A stretch of DNA of 64,000 nucleotides from contig NZ_KB900609.1 in NCBI RefSeq assembly GCF_000379105.1, positions 6,629,814 to 6,693,813 on the forward strand, written 5' to 3'. The notes below the pieces were generated by a model. That model had not been told where the DNA came from, did no database searches, and saw only the letters and a list, made by a program, of their open reading frames with translations. Below are positions 56,823-64,000 of the stretch, piece after piece. The DNA comes from Methylobacterium sp. WSM2598 (lineage in GTDB: Bacteria; Pseudomonadota; Alphaproteobacteria; Rhizobiales; Beijerinckiaceae). Numbering within the stretch: position 1 is the stretch's first letter; every line of letters begins with the position of its first letter. The position numbers and the translations under genes are program-made.

Positions 56823-58220
56823 TCAAGCTGCGAGTGAATGCAGCCGAGCAAAGGCTGAGTGGGGTGTTCGCGCCTTCGGTTCGTCTGCGAGCCACCGCAG
56901 CAGTCGCACCAAGTTCATCGCCGCTGCCGTCATCAGATGGGCGAGGTGCGTCTTGGCCTGTCCGAAGTACGGTGTCCGCCGGAGCCGAGATGACCGCAAA
57001 CCTTGTGCAATCGTGCCCTCGACGCCAGCTCGCCGGGCGTACTCGGCTGCGAAGTCCGCGGTCTTCTCCCGCTCCCGCCCGACGCGCAACGCCTCGTGCT
57101 GGGCTTTGGGGCGGATCGTGATCGCCCGGCGTGCCGACCTTGAGCGTGTGCACTGCGGGCGCAGCGGGCATCCCGGGCAGTCGCGGACCGCGAACTTGAT
57201 CTTGATCACCGGTGTCGTGCCGTGGACGAGCGTGGGCGTCCAGCTCTGGCTTTCCTTCCCTCCCGGACACGTTGCCCGCCGCTGAGCGAAGTCGATGGTA
57301 AAGTCCCGCGCGGCGAAGCCGGCGCCGGCCTGGGCCTGCCATTGCCGATCACCCCGCGTCGGGCCGATCAGATCGATCCCGTGGCGCTCCTGGGCCTCCA
57401 CGAACAGCGCCGCGTTCACGAAGCCGGTGTCGGCGATGTGTGTCCTGGGCAGCAGGCCCCGTGCAGCGAGCGCCGCGTGGATGGTCGAGGTCGTCGCGTC
57501 GTCCGAGACCGCGGCGGTCGTCGTCTCGACGTGGGTGATCAGGTTCGGGGTGCCATCGTCACACGTCTCGGTCAGATGCACCTTGTAGCCGCTCCACACC
57601 GTCGCGCCCTTGCTCGCGTAGCGCGCCTCCACGTCGTACGGCGAGCCGATGTACCGACCCGACGGTGGCACCTGATCGTTCGTCCGCCACGCGACGCGGG
57701 CGCCGTCCGGCCCGTGCTCGACGAGGAAGTTCTGCACCCAGACGCGTCGCAGGATCTCGAGGGCCGCGACGTCCCGCAGGACCGGCGGCGCGCCGTCCGC
57801 TGTGGCGAGAGCCAGCAAGGTGAACCCATCGATACCGGTCTGCACCGCCCACGCCCGCCGGCCAGCCTGGCTCTTGGGCAGCCGGAACTCGCTCGCGCGA
57901 AGCCCGTAGCGTTCGACCCACGTCGGGGTCGTGCACGCGCGCAGCCAGTCGGGCGCCACCGTCGCCAGCTCGTTCAGCGCGTGGCGCAGTGTTTCCCCGA
58001 CAACTTCGAGCCGGCTCATGGTGCGCATCGCCCCGAGGACGTGCGTGGAGTCGCTGCGCTGGCGCCCGCCGCCCTTCAGCAGTCCACGCCCTCGTGCCAG
58101 TTCGAGGGTCGCGTCGAAGAGCCGGCTTTCCGCTCCATGCGCGAGAAGGCGCGTGCGGAACTCGCTCAAGACAGTGTGGTCGAAACCGGCGTCAGCCAGT
58201 TCCAGGCACAGCAGGTACTT
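56823..58220 (-). pseudogene. IS1182 transposase, C-terminal part
   Basis: Continues KYLLCLELADAGFDHTVLSEFRTRLLAHG, SDSTHVLGAMRTMSRLEVVGETLRHAL, YASKGATVWSGYKVHLTETCD, DKG-like HIADTGFVNAALF and CPGGKESQSWTP...CRDCPGCPLRPQCTRS, all IS1182-family features. The open frame runs on upstream to 58310 but that part belongs to the IS110. The missing first ~89 codons are at 59678-59944. Confidence 0.85.
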
Positions 58221-58221
58221 C

Positions 58222-58423
58222 CTGTACCTGACGACGAGCCGTGCTTCAGTGCGGCTTGGGCGTCCGGCGATCTGAGGTATTTCCGGTCCGACGCAGGCGT
58301 AGCTCAGCAACGCCTGTGCCGCGATCGCCGATTGGCACGATCCCGGATGCCCTGTCGCGTTCCTCCGAACAGTCGCTGGGGCTCCGCTCGCGCGGACGCC
58401 CGCGTACAGGACAGGATCCGCCC
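58222..58423 (+). ncRNA. Candidate bridge RNA region of the IS110 element
   Basis: In IS110-group elements the non-coding end upstream of the recombinase encodes a bridge RNA that pairs with target and donor DNA. This 200-bp stretch is in that position and contains several inverted repeats (for example GCAGGCGTAGC...GCAACGCCTGTGC near 58293-58320). Structure and pairing loops are not demonstrated; the 3' end (59438-59677) is an alternative if this is an IS1111-type member. Confidence 0.35.
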
Positions 58424-59437
58424 ATGCTCAGTCCCGGACTGGTGGCCGGCATCGATGCCGGCAAGCACTTCCTCGATCTCGGCTTCCATCCTGCCGGCAA
58501 GCCGATGCGCTGCGACAACAATCCGGCCGGCATCAAGCGCCTGATCGCGGCCTTGCGGCAACGAGGCGTCATACGCGTCGCCCTGGAGGCGATCGGTCCT
58601 TACGCTCAGCCTCTCGTGCATGCCCTCGTTGCCGCCGGCTTCACGGTGGCGCTGATTGATCCGCGACGGGTCAAGGCCTTCCGCACTGCCGAGGGGCTGA
58701 TCGCCAAGACCGACCGGCTGGACGCGGCGCTGATCGCCCGCTTTGCTCATCGCATGAGCGAGTCTCTGCGCCCGGTTCCCACGGCCGACCAGGTGACCCT
58801 CAAGGCTCTGTCGACGCGCCGGCGCCAGCTCACCGAGCTGATCGCCATGGAGAAGACCCGGCTGGCCCAGGCCCTCGATCCGATGATCGTCGACAGCCAC
58901 CGGGCCGTCCTCCAGGCCCTGACGCGGACTTGTGCCGAGGTTGAAGCCGAGCTCGACCGGCGCATCGCTGCCGACCCGGCCTTGGCCCGTAAGCGCATCA
59001 TCCTCACCTCGATCCCGGGGATCGGCCGGCGCATCGCCGGCGTGCTGATCACCGATATGCCCGAGCTTGGACGGCTCGACCGCAAGGCCGCCGCGAGCCT
59101 GGCTGGCATGGCTCCTCATCCCAGCCAGAGCGGGGCCCATCCCGGCCGCCATGCCATCGCTGGCGGCCGGCCGTGCCTGCGGACTGCCTTCTACATGGCC
59201 GGCATGGTCGCCGCACGCGCCTGTCCCGCTTTCCGAAAACCCTATCGCGCCATGAGAGACGCCGGCAAACCGGCCAAGCTCGCCATCGTGGCCACAGGGC
59301 GACGCGTCGTGACCCTGGCGAATGCTCTCCTCCGCGCCAACAAAACTTTCGACCAGAGCGACCTGGTGACTTGTCAGGCGACTTCCGGGACGGCTCCCCT
59401 CGCGACAACGGGGCAACACCAGCATGCGCTGGCGTGA
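58424..59437 (+). CDS. IS110-family recombinase (DEDD transposase)
   Basis: 337 residues, intact. The RuvC-like N-terminal domain shows AGIDAGKHFLDLGFHPAGK (first Asp, about residue 9), VALEAIGPYAQPLVHALVAAGFTVALIDPRRVKAFR (Glu) and AKTDRLDAALIARFA (DEDD region). The C-terminal Tnp domain includes LTSIPGIGRRIAGVLITDMPELGRL with the conserved catalytic Ser region further on. The ATG at 58424 follows AGGATCCGCCC. Probably active; it works with a bridge RNA. Confidence 0.92.
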   Translation: MLSPGLVAGIDAGKHFLDLGFHPAGKPMRCDNNPAGIKRLIAALRQRGVIRVALEAIGPYAQPLVHALVAAGFTVALIDPRRVKAFRTAEGLIAKTDRLDAALIARFAHRMSESLRPVPTADQVTLKALSTRRRQLTELIAMEKTRLAQALDPMIVDSHRAVLQALTRTCAEVEAELDRRIAADPALARKRIILTSIPGIGRRIAGVLITDMPELGRLDRKAAASLAGMAPHPSQSGAHPGRHAIAGGRPCLRTAFYMAGMVAARACPAFRKPYRAMRDAGKPAKLAIVATGRRVVTLANALLRANKTFDQSDLVTCQATSGTAPLATTGQHQHALA

Positions 59438-59450
59438 TCGCTGGCTTGAT

Positions 59451-59481
59451 CGGAGGGTCGATGCCTCGCATCGACCCTCCG
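59451..59481 (+). terminator. 14-bp stem hairpin after the IS110 recombinase
   Basis: CGGAGGGTCGATGC-CTC-GCATCGACCCTCCG begins 14 bp after the stop. There is no T-run. It could be a terminator or a structural end of the element. Confidence 0.6.
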
Positions 59482-59677
59482 CCTCATGACCGTTCGCCGG
59501 CGGGGGCGGGTCAAGGCCTTGTCGCGCAACGCGCGATGGCGCGGAGCGCCAGCCTTGACGCGCACACGACGGTGAACAACCCGACGCTGGAGCGCCTCTC
59601 GGGCGGGGCCAGCCATCCTGTTTCTAAGAGGTCAAACCGTCGTATCGCCTCCCAGGGCTTGACCCGCGATACAGTCG

Positions 59678-59944
59678 CCAGTCGATCCGTGTACGGACCG
59701 CGTCGGCGGCTTGCCGATCGGTCAGCCCCTCCATGAACTGCAGCAGGGTCGCGAGGGCGAGCCGGACCGGCGCCTCTGCGGGCCGTCCCCGCGCTGGGAA
59801 CAGGTCGGCGAAGTCGCCATCCTCCACGACCCTGTGCAGATCGTCGTAGAGGCGCATGACCGGATTGCCATTCGGAAAGTTCGCCCGCGCGACCTGCGCG
59901 GTCCGGTCCGGCACGACATACGTGCGCTTCACGTCGAGCGACAT
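59678..59944 (-). pseudogene. IS1182 transposase, N-terminal part
   Basis: 89 codons starting MSLDVKRTYVVPDRTAQVARANFPNGNPV, with LYDDLHRVVEDGDFADLFPARGRPAEAPVRLALATLLQFMEGLTDRQAADAVRTRIDW, shown in blocks. It is the usual IS1182 beginning, cut after DW where the IS110 is inserted. The next codon (Lys) is at about 58220. Confidence 0.85.
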
Positions 59945-60112
59945 CACCCACCCCCGGCTGGCTTGGGGCCGCATCGTCGCTCAAACGCAGCGCGTGGGTC
60001 GTCCTCTCATCGCAGGAGCCGCGCCGAATTCGCCACCAATATCAAAGTGCGGAAGAACCAGGATCCAACGCCCGCTCACAGCAGTTAGCTGGAACGTCTG
60101 AGCAAGCAGGAG

Positions 60113-60463
60113 TTGACCGAGCTGATGCTGTGCCTGCAGCGCCCGCAGACCACCTCGCGCACCTCCTCTAAACCGCCCTCGACTGGTCGCAAGGAGCGGC
60201 GCGAGCAGGCCAAGCCTGGCGGCGCCAAGCCGGGTCACGAGGGGCGCGGCGGCACACTCCTCGCCGATCCTGACGGGGTGGTCGCGCAGATCGTTAGCGT
60301 GTTCGAACGGATCGACCTGCGCGAAGTGACGCCGCTCGTCATCCAGCATCAACAGCTCGCGGTGCGCTGCCCGTCGTGTGGCAGGCGCGTCGTCCCTCCG
60401 GTGCCGCAGGCGGCGGCCCGCACGCCGTTCGGTCACGCCTGCACGCGGTGGCGACCTCCCTGA
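60113..60463 (+). pseudogene. IS66-family transposase (TnpC) fragment
   Basis: The frame reads SSKPPSTGRKERREQAKPGGAKPGHEGRGG, then an internal deletion, VFERIDLREVTPLVIQHQQLAVRCPSCGRRV and AARTPFG. These are the N-terminal and zinc-finger parts of IS66 TnpC; the first finger and everything after about 110 residues are lost. The upstream end is broken by the IS1182 insertion at 60044. Confidence 0.75.
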
Positions 60464-60486
60464 AGATTTTACATAGGAGCATCAGC

Positions 60487-60567
60487 ATGAAATGTGGCAC
60501 CTGGTCCGGGTCGCGGTTCTCGAGGAATGATGGGCATTTCCTTCGGGGTTCGTATCGCTCAGATTGA
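60487..60567 (+). CDS. Possible 26-residue peptide
   Basis: ATG at 60487 after TAGGAGCATCAGC (a good ribosome-binding site) opens MKCGTWSGSRFSRNDGHFLRG and then SYRSD before a TGA at 60567. It lies 12 bp before the gene at 60580, possibly co-transcribed. The size makes the call uncertain and no family is recognised. Confidence 0.3.
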   Translation: MKCGTWSGSRFSRNDGHFLRGSYRSD

Positions 60568-60579
60568 AAGGTAAGTGTA

Positions 60580-60810
60580 ATGACCAAGGGGCAGCAGGAA
60601 GCTAGAGCAATCCTTGAGAGGGCGTTCGACGCGAAAGAACGAGTACGAGTTGAGTTCTCGGACGGCACGGCGCGCGAGGGTAAACTTGACAAATTCCAAG
60701 TGATGCAACAGGCGGCTGTGCTCGCCGAACACATACCCTTTCAATTTCGCTTCCAGGGCGACACAAACATCCATCGATCAGAGGAGATTGCGAAGGCGAG
60801 TACGGTATAG
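60580..60810 (+). CDS. Small hypothetical protein
   Basis: 76 residues: an N-terminal helix (QQEARAILERAFDAKERV), then a beta-rich part (RVEFSDGTAREGKLDKFQ, IPFQFRFQGDTNIHRSEEI). The overall shape suggests a small SH3-like or beta-barrel fold, but no family is recognised. ATG at 60580 with AAAGGTAAGTG upstream. It sits between IS remnants and may be cargo of the island. Confidence 0.45.
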   Translation: MTKGQQEARAILERAFDAKERVRVEFSDGTAREGKLDKFQVMQQAAVLAEHIPFQFRFQGDTNIHRSEEIAKASTV

Positions 60811-61275
60811 GCGCCAGCTAATGCAGCACTTATCCGGACGATGCAGCGCTGCCATTGACAATATCGACAATGAACTTGGCCAGCTTGGTCTAGACGAAGG
60901 ACATGGACCTGTTGTTGTGCTCGGCGATGTAGCGGTTGATTGTATGCGGTGCTCTCAGGCCGCTTCGACGAGAGTGAACTTGGTAGGGTCAGTACAGGGA
61001 TCGTCGCTCCGGACGAGAAAGAAGCGTTTTTTGGCACGAAGTTGCGCGGCAAGCCCGACCAGGATACAATGTCTACCTATCGGTGCATAATGTTGACAGT
61101 GTCTACCGAGGCGACCGCCAGGACCGACAGGTCTCACCGCTTACGCGACCGGTAAGGCCCCTGGGCCCGAGATGGCTCGACACAGTCATGCGACGGCGGC
61201 CTCGGCTCACCTGCCAGCGGGAAATTTAGCGCGCATTTGCTTAAGCAATAAATATGACCTCAATGGGAGGAAATC
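60811..61275. other. IS debris and intergenic sequence
   Basis: Contains the degraded IS630 fragment at 60830-60950; the rest shows no supported gene. The last 60 bp include a purine-rich leader and the ribosome-binding site of the 61276 gene. Confidence 0.4.
60830..60950 (-). pseudogene. Degraded IS630-type transposase C-terminus
   Basis: The minus strand reads TINRYIAEHNNRSMSFV, a stop in place of the expected Trp, then TKLAKFIVDIVNGSAASSG. This resembles the C-terminal INRFxAEHNxxPKPFxWTK segment of another IS630 group. Nothing else of the element remains. Confidence 0.5.
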
Positions 61276-61731
61276 ATGAGCTCAAGCAGAATGCGAGGCT
61301 ACATCAAGGATTATTATACAGTTAACAGGCAGAAAAAGCATATTTCGTCCGATGATAATGAGATTCTGTCACGTCTTGAGAATATATTGGCCCAGGCAAG
61401 CCTCAGAACGCCGATCGATGAAGCAAAGCTGCCAGCTAAGAGGTGCGACATAGAGCGAATAATCGTCGAGAAGCTGCACCAAGCGGCTGGCGACAGCGGA
61501 TCAGAGACCCGCCTTATAAGGATATTTATTGCATTGGGACGTTTTACAAAAGACGCGGGCGATAAAACTAAACTCGAAGAACTTTTTTCTGTCCGAGGTG
61601 GGATCGATGCAGTATATGGCATCGTTTCAGCTGTTAATTACGAGAAAAAATTATGCACCGTTGTTCGACAGCAAACGGACAAGTACAAAACGCGACTTAT
61701 CACTCTGGGTTATGGTCGATATGTCCGATAG
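61276..61731 (+). CDS. Orphan AT-rich hypothetical protein
   Basis: 151 residues, strongly helical and basic (MRGYIKDYYTVNRQKKHISSDDNEILSRLENILAQ, in blocks; DIERIIVEKLHQAAGD; GRFTKDAGDKTKLEELF). No signal or membrane segment. GGGAGGAAATC precedes the ATG at 61276, so expression is likely. The AT-rich codon use differs sharply from the chromosome, indicating transfer. I do not recognise a family. Confidence 0.5.
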   Translation: MSSSRMRGYIKDYYTVNRQKKHISSDDNEILSRLENILAQASLRTPIDEAKLPAKRCDIERIIVEKLHQAAGDSGSETRLIRIFIALGRFTKDAGDKTKLEELFSVRGGIDAVYGIVSAVNYEKKLCTVVRQQTDKYKTRLITLGYGRYVR

Positions 61732-62178
61732 CAATGGACGCTTATTTTATGCGTTTCTATAGCAATAGCAACACAAGATTTCACTCGATCTGTGATAGTG
61801 ATTTGAAATCGCATAAAATTGGCACTCGCTGATCGCAACCAAGTCCGTTATATTGCGACCTGGACATAGGCGACAGAAACAATCGAAAACTAGGCACGGA
61901 GCTCACCTGTTCTGCAGACGCCAACGTATGGCCCACCCCGTCTGCAAGCGGGTTTTGTGAGGTGATCTGACCGGTCTGCGCCAACGTATCCGGTCTCGGG
62001 GTCGTGCCCCGGCCAAGATGGGTTCTGAGCACCCTGGTCCTTATAATAGCTTCGGTGTCGAACGCCATTTTTTGTGCCAGGATCAAAGGGTGCCGGATCA
62101 ACCGTCAGGCCATCTCGCGTCCACCGCCTGCAGACTTCGTCGATTGCCGGGCCGGGCTGCCCAGACGACCCGTCCCGT
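61732..62178. other. End region of the degraded IS110-type element
   Basis: From about 61905 the minus strand looks like the 3' non-coding end of the IS110-type element at 62179-63190. A repeated ACGTATGG/GCCAACGTAT pattern occurs near 61921-61990. The first ~170 bp are AT-rich and show no feature. No coding frame is supported. Confidence 0.4.
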
Positions 62179-63190
62179 TTAGGCCGGCATAGGCTCGGCC
62201 TTCTTGACCGCATAGCTCTCCCCGGAGCGCAGCAACGCCCAGGCGATGCGGGCCAGCTCACCGGCGAGCGCCACGACGACCTTGTTCTTGTGCGTGCGCC
62301 CGAGAAGGCCGCGGAGCCAGCTTCCCATCGCGGTCGGGCTCTCCGCATGCGACGGCAGCGCCGCCCGAGCGCCGTGGATCAGCAGCGTGCGCAGCTACGT
62401 GTTGCCCCGCTTCGTGACCCCAGGAGACGCGGCTTGCCGCCCGTCCCCGCCTGCCGCGGCACGAGCCCGAGCCAGGCCGCGAGGTCTCGGGCCAGCAGAA
62501 CGTCTCGCCCGCGCCGATCGCCGCGACGAGAGCGGTCGCGTTCAAGGCGGCGAAGCCCGGGATGCCGGCCAGGCGTCGCACGGCCCTGTCCGCCTGCGCC
62601 TGCTGAACGAACTCGGCCGTGAGCGCGGCGATGCGTCGGTCGAGCTCGGCCCATTCCGCGCGCATGTCCTCGATCAGCTGGACGATCCGGCCGCTCAGGA
62701 GCGCCGGCGGCTCGGCGTCGTTCAACAGCTCCGCCAAGCGGACCTCCAGCTGCCGACGCCCTTTGGCGATCACGAAGCCGCGCTCGAGCAGCGTGGCGCG
62801 CAGCTGGTTGATCAGCGCCGTGCGCTGGCCGACGAGGGGGGTGCGGGCGCGATGGAGGATCTGAGCGTCGAGCTGCGCCTCGCTCTTGAGCTCGACGAGC
62901 CGCATGGTCGGCCGGGTCGCCGCCTCCGCGATCGCTTCCGCGTCCCGCTCGTCGTTCCTCTACGCCTTCATGTAGGGCTGCACGTACTCCGGCGACATGA
63001 GCCGGACCGCGTGACCTTGGCCGCCTGTCAACGCCGGGTGCATCGTCCTCAGATCCGCCGAAGCAAAAATCCCCACCTCTGCCGATCACCTTGAGACGGG
63101 ATCGGGATCGCGCCGCAGCACGCTTCCATCGTAACCGTGCAGGCCGGCAGCGTCGCGGCGAGCCGGACGACGCCCTCCCGCGTCAGCCGG
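62179..63190 (-). pseudogene. IS110/IS1111-type recombinase pseudogene
   Basis: Pieces in several frames on the minus strand: GVVRLAATLPACTVTMEACCGA (63110-63180), VELKSEAQLDAQILHRARTPLVGQRTALINQLRATLLERG (62780-62905), LAGIPGFAALNATALVAAIGAGETF (62500-62580), RDLAAWLGLVPRQ (about 62440-62490), and GRTHKNKVVVALAGELARIAWALLRSGESYA to the stop at 62179. Many frameshifts and an internal stop make it inactive. Confidence 0.8.
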
Positions 63191-63312
63191 CGCCGCAGGA
63201 CGGGATGGTGGAGCGCCTCAACGGGCGTGTGCGGTGTGAGGTGCTGGGCATCACGATCTACAACCATCGTGATCTTGAGATGATCCTCCCTCGGTTTCAC
63301 GGACACCTCTGA
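63190..63312 (+). pseudogene. IS481/IS3-type integrase fragment
   Basis: The frame reads QDGMVERLNGRVRCEVLGITIYNHRDLEMILPRFHGH and then stops. This is the C-terminal third of an integrase core (conserved Glu in NGMVERxNGR). Upstream parts are missing; it is fused to the end of the IS110-type remnant. Confidence 0.65.
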
Positions 63313-63342
63313 TACGCTCTGGCGGAGCGGGGAAGGTGCCGG

Positions 63343-63669
63343 ATGGCGAAGACGAGACGGGAGTTCACGCCCGAGTTCAAACGCGAAGCGGTCGCCCTGC
63401 TGGAGAGCAGCGGCCGGCCGCAGATGCAGATCGCGGCCGAGCTCGGGATCCAGCCCTCGATGTTGCGGCAGTGGCGTGCAACGCTGAACGGGGCACCGCC
63501 CCGACCGCGGCCGGCAGGATCGACCGGGGCCTTGCCATCAAGCCCGATCGCCTCGCCGTCCGATCAGGCCGCCGAGATCGCCCGTCTGCGGCGTGAGCTC
63601 GACCGCACGCGCATGGAGCGCGACGTCCTAAAAAAAGCCATCGGCATCTTCGCGGAGATGCCCACGTGA
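63343..63669 (+). CDS. IS3-family transposase OrfA
   Basis: 108 residues. HTH start KTRREFTPEFKREAVALLESSGRPQMQIAAELGIQPSMLRQWRA, in blocks, and a leucine-zipper-like end EIARLRRELDRTRMERDVLKKAIGIF. It is the DNA-binding part; its stop overlaps the GTG start of orfB. Confidence 0.9.
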   Translation: MAKTRREFTPEFKREAVALLESSGRPQMQIAAELGIQPSMLRQWRATLNGAPPRPRPAGSTGALPSSPIASPSDQAAEIARLRRELDRTRMERDVLKKAIGIFAEMPT

Positions 63670-64000
63670 CCTACGCCTTCATCGAGCAGCATGCGCGGAC
63701 CTGGCCGGTGCGTCTCATGTGCCGCGTGCTCGACGTCTCCCCCAGCGGCTTTTACGGGTGGCGGTCACGGCCTGAGAGCGCCCGCTCGGCCTCCAACCGC
63801 CAGCTCCTGGACGATGTCCGGCGCATCCATGCCGCCCACCACCGGCGCTATGGTGCCCCACGCGTGCATGCCGCCCTGCGGGCCGAGGGCCGTTCAGCCA
63901 GCCGCGGGCGGGTGGAGCGTCTCATGCGCCGGCACGGCATCCGTGCCCTGGCGGGGCGTCGGTTCCGGCCCTGCACGACCGACAGCCGTCACGATCTCCC
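63666..64000 (+). CDS. IS3-family transposase OrfB (partial)
   Basis: Starts at GTG 63666 (GTGA overlap with orfA) or is made by -1 frameshifting at A7. Reads TYAFIEQHARTWPVRLMCRVLDVSPSGFYGWRSRP, then HHRRYGAPRVHAALRAEGRSASRGRVERLMRRHGIRAL, the usual N-terminal part of IS3 OrfB. The DDE catalytic core lies beyond the window. Confidence 0.85.
   Translation, partial: MTYAFIEQHARTWPVRLMCRVLDVSPSGFYGWRSRPESARSASNRQLLDDVRRIHAAHHRRYGAPRVHAALRAEGRSASRGRVERLMRRHGIRALAGRRFRPCTTDSRHDL

Larger units (their letters stand above)
58222..59677 (+). mobile_element. IS110-family element inserted in IS1182
   Basis: About 1456 bp between the two halves of the IS1182 transposase; boundaries are precise to about 2 bp. 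It contains an intact recombinase, about 200 bp of non-coding sequence on the left and 240 bp on the right. As usual for IS110, no terminal inverted repeats or long target duplications are seen. Confidence 0.8.
56792..60044 (-). mobile_element. IS1182-family element split by an IS110 insertion
   Basis: Inverted ends TGATATTGGTG(A/G)CGAAT(C/T)CGG and onward for 27 bp at 56792 and 60044, flanked by AAG on both sides (56789-56791, 60045-60047). The transposase is in two pieces: the N-terminal part at 59678-59944 and the C-terminal part at 56823-58220, separated by an IS110 element. Without the IS110 the element would be about 1.8 kb, normal for IS1182. Confidence 0.85.
44159..64000. other. Genomic island starting at the tRNA-Pro 3' end
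   Basis: Base composition becomes mixed and AT-rich patches appear (52320-54760, 61230-61900). Gene fragments and at least nine IS-derived segments occupy much of the interval. The tRNA 3' end is a typical integrase target, and the sequence after it (TAGTAAGCC repeats near 44217-44236) looks like an attachment-flank remnant, but no integrase gene is present in the window. The far end is not reached, so the size exceeds 19.8 kb. Confidence 0.75.
63310..64000 (+). mobile_element. IS3-family element, right end beyond window
   Basis: Left end probably at TGATACGCTCTGGCGGAGC (63310). It holds orfA and the start of orfB. A run of seven A (63630-63636) inside orfA can shift the frame by -1 to make the OrfAB fusion. 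The right end is outside the window. Confidence 0.75.

Noticed and set aside
44159..64000. A second copy of the tRNA-Pro 3' end as attR
   Set aside because: I scanned for the T-arm/acceptor sequence and did not find it in the window; it may lie beyond position 64000.

Overview
The window is very GC-rich and carries an alphaproteobacterial gene repertoire: a homodimeric AceE/AceF/lipoyl-E3 set, class I lysyl-tRNA synthetase, a MucR/Ros regulator, the rlpA-dac-tmk-holB and dnaK-dnaJ orders, an YqgE/DsbD-alpha/peroxiredoxin cluster, and DUF2336, DUF6489 and GCG_CRPN proteins. I infer a member of Methylobacteriaceae, most likely Methylobacterium. That genus assignment is an inference, not read from a marker gene.

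Positions 1-44158 look like ordinary chromosome. In order they hold small secreted and unknown proteins; the pyruvate dehydrogenase operon (3267-9262); a MucR relative whose zinc ligands are lost; a lytic transglycosylase/DUF2336 pair; two flavoenzymes; a YfhO membrane protein with a secreted partner; a divergent EamA exporter/MocR regulator pair; a three-gene operon encoding a small coiled-coil protein, a Rad50/SbcC-like ATPase and an Mre11/SbcD-like nuclease (20568-23790); lysK; oxidoreductases; the dac-tmk-holB operon behind rlpA; dnaK-dnaJ behind a heat-shock-type promoter; and the YqgE, DsbD-alpha and peroxiredoxin genes. A mosaic palindromic repeat family sits at the 3' ends of several of these genes. 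Short GC-hairpin arrays form a second repeat family.

At 44081-44158 lies a tRNA-Pro(GGG). Everything after it to the window edge looks like an acquired island: mixed composition with AT-rich patches, remnants of a helicase and a serine recombinase, and many IS elements, some nested (IS630, IS3, IS256, IS1182 containing IS110, IS66, a second IS110-type and IS481). The island carries two cargo modules that look functional. One is a tightly overlapping operon of a duplicated-domain membrane protein, a DyP-type peroxidase and an unusual cytochrome P450 (47071-51628). The other is an AT-rich pair of a secreted cysteine-containing protein and a multidomain peptidoglycan hydrolase (52417-54763).

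The most unusual item is the ATPase at 21557-23491. Its Walker B half comes first and its Walker A half second, and the protein ends in a CxxC hook motif. This is the arrangement expected if a Rad50/SbcC protein were circularly permuted at its zinc hook. It is translationally coupled to a calcineurin-like nuclease and to a short coiled-coil protein. The second is the island redox operon, whose P450 lacks the usual I-helix acid-alcohol pair and is paired with a peroxidase.
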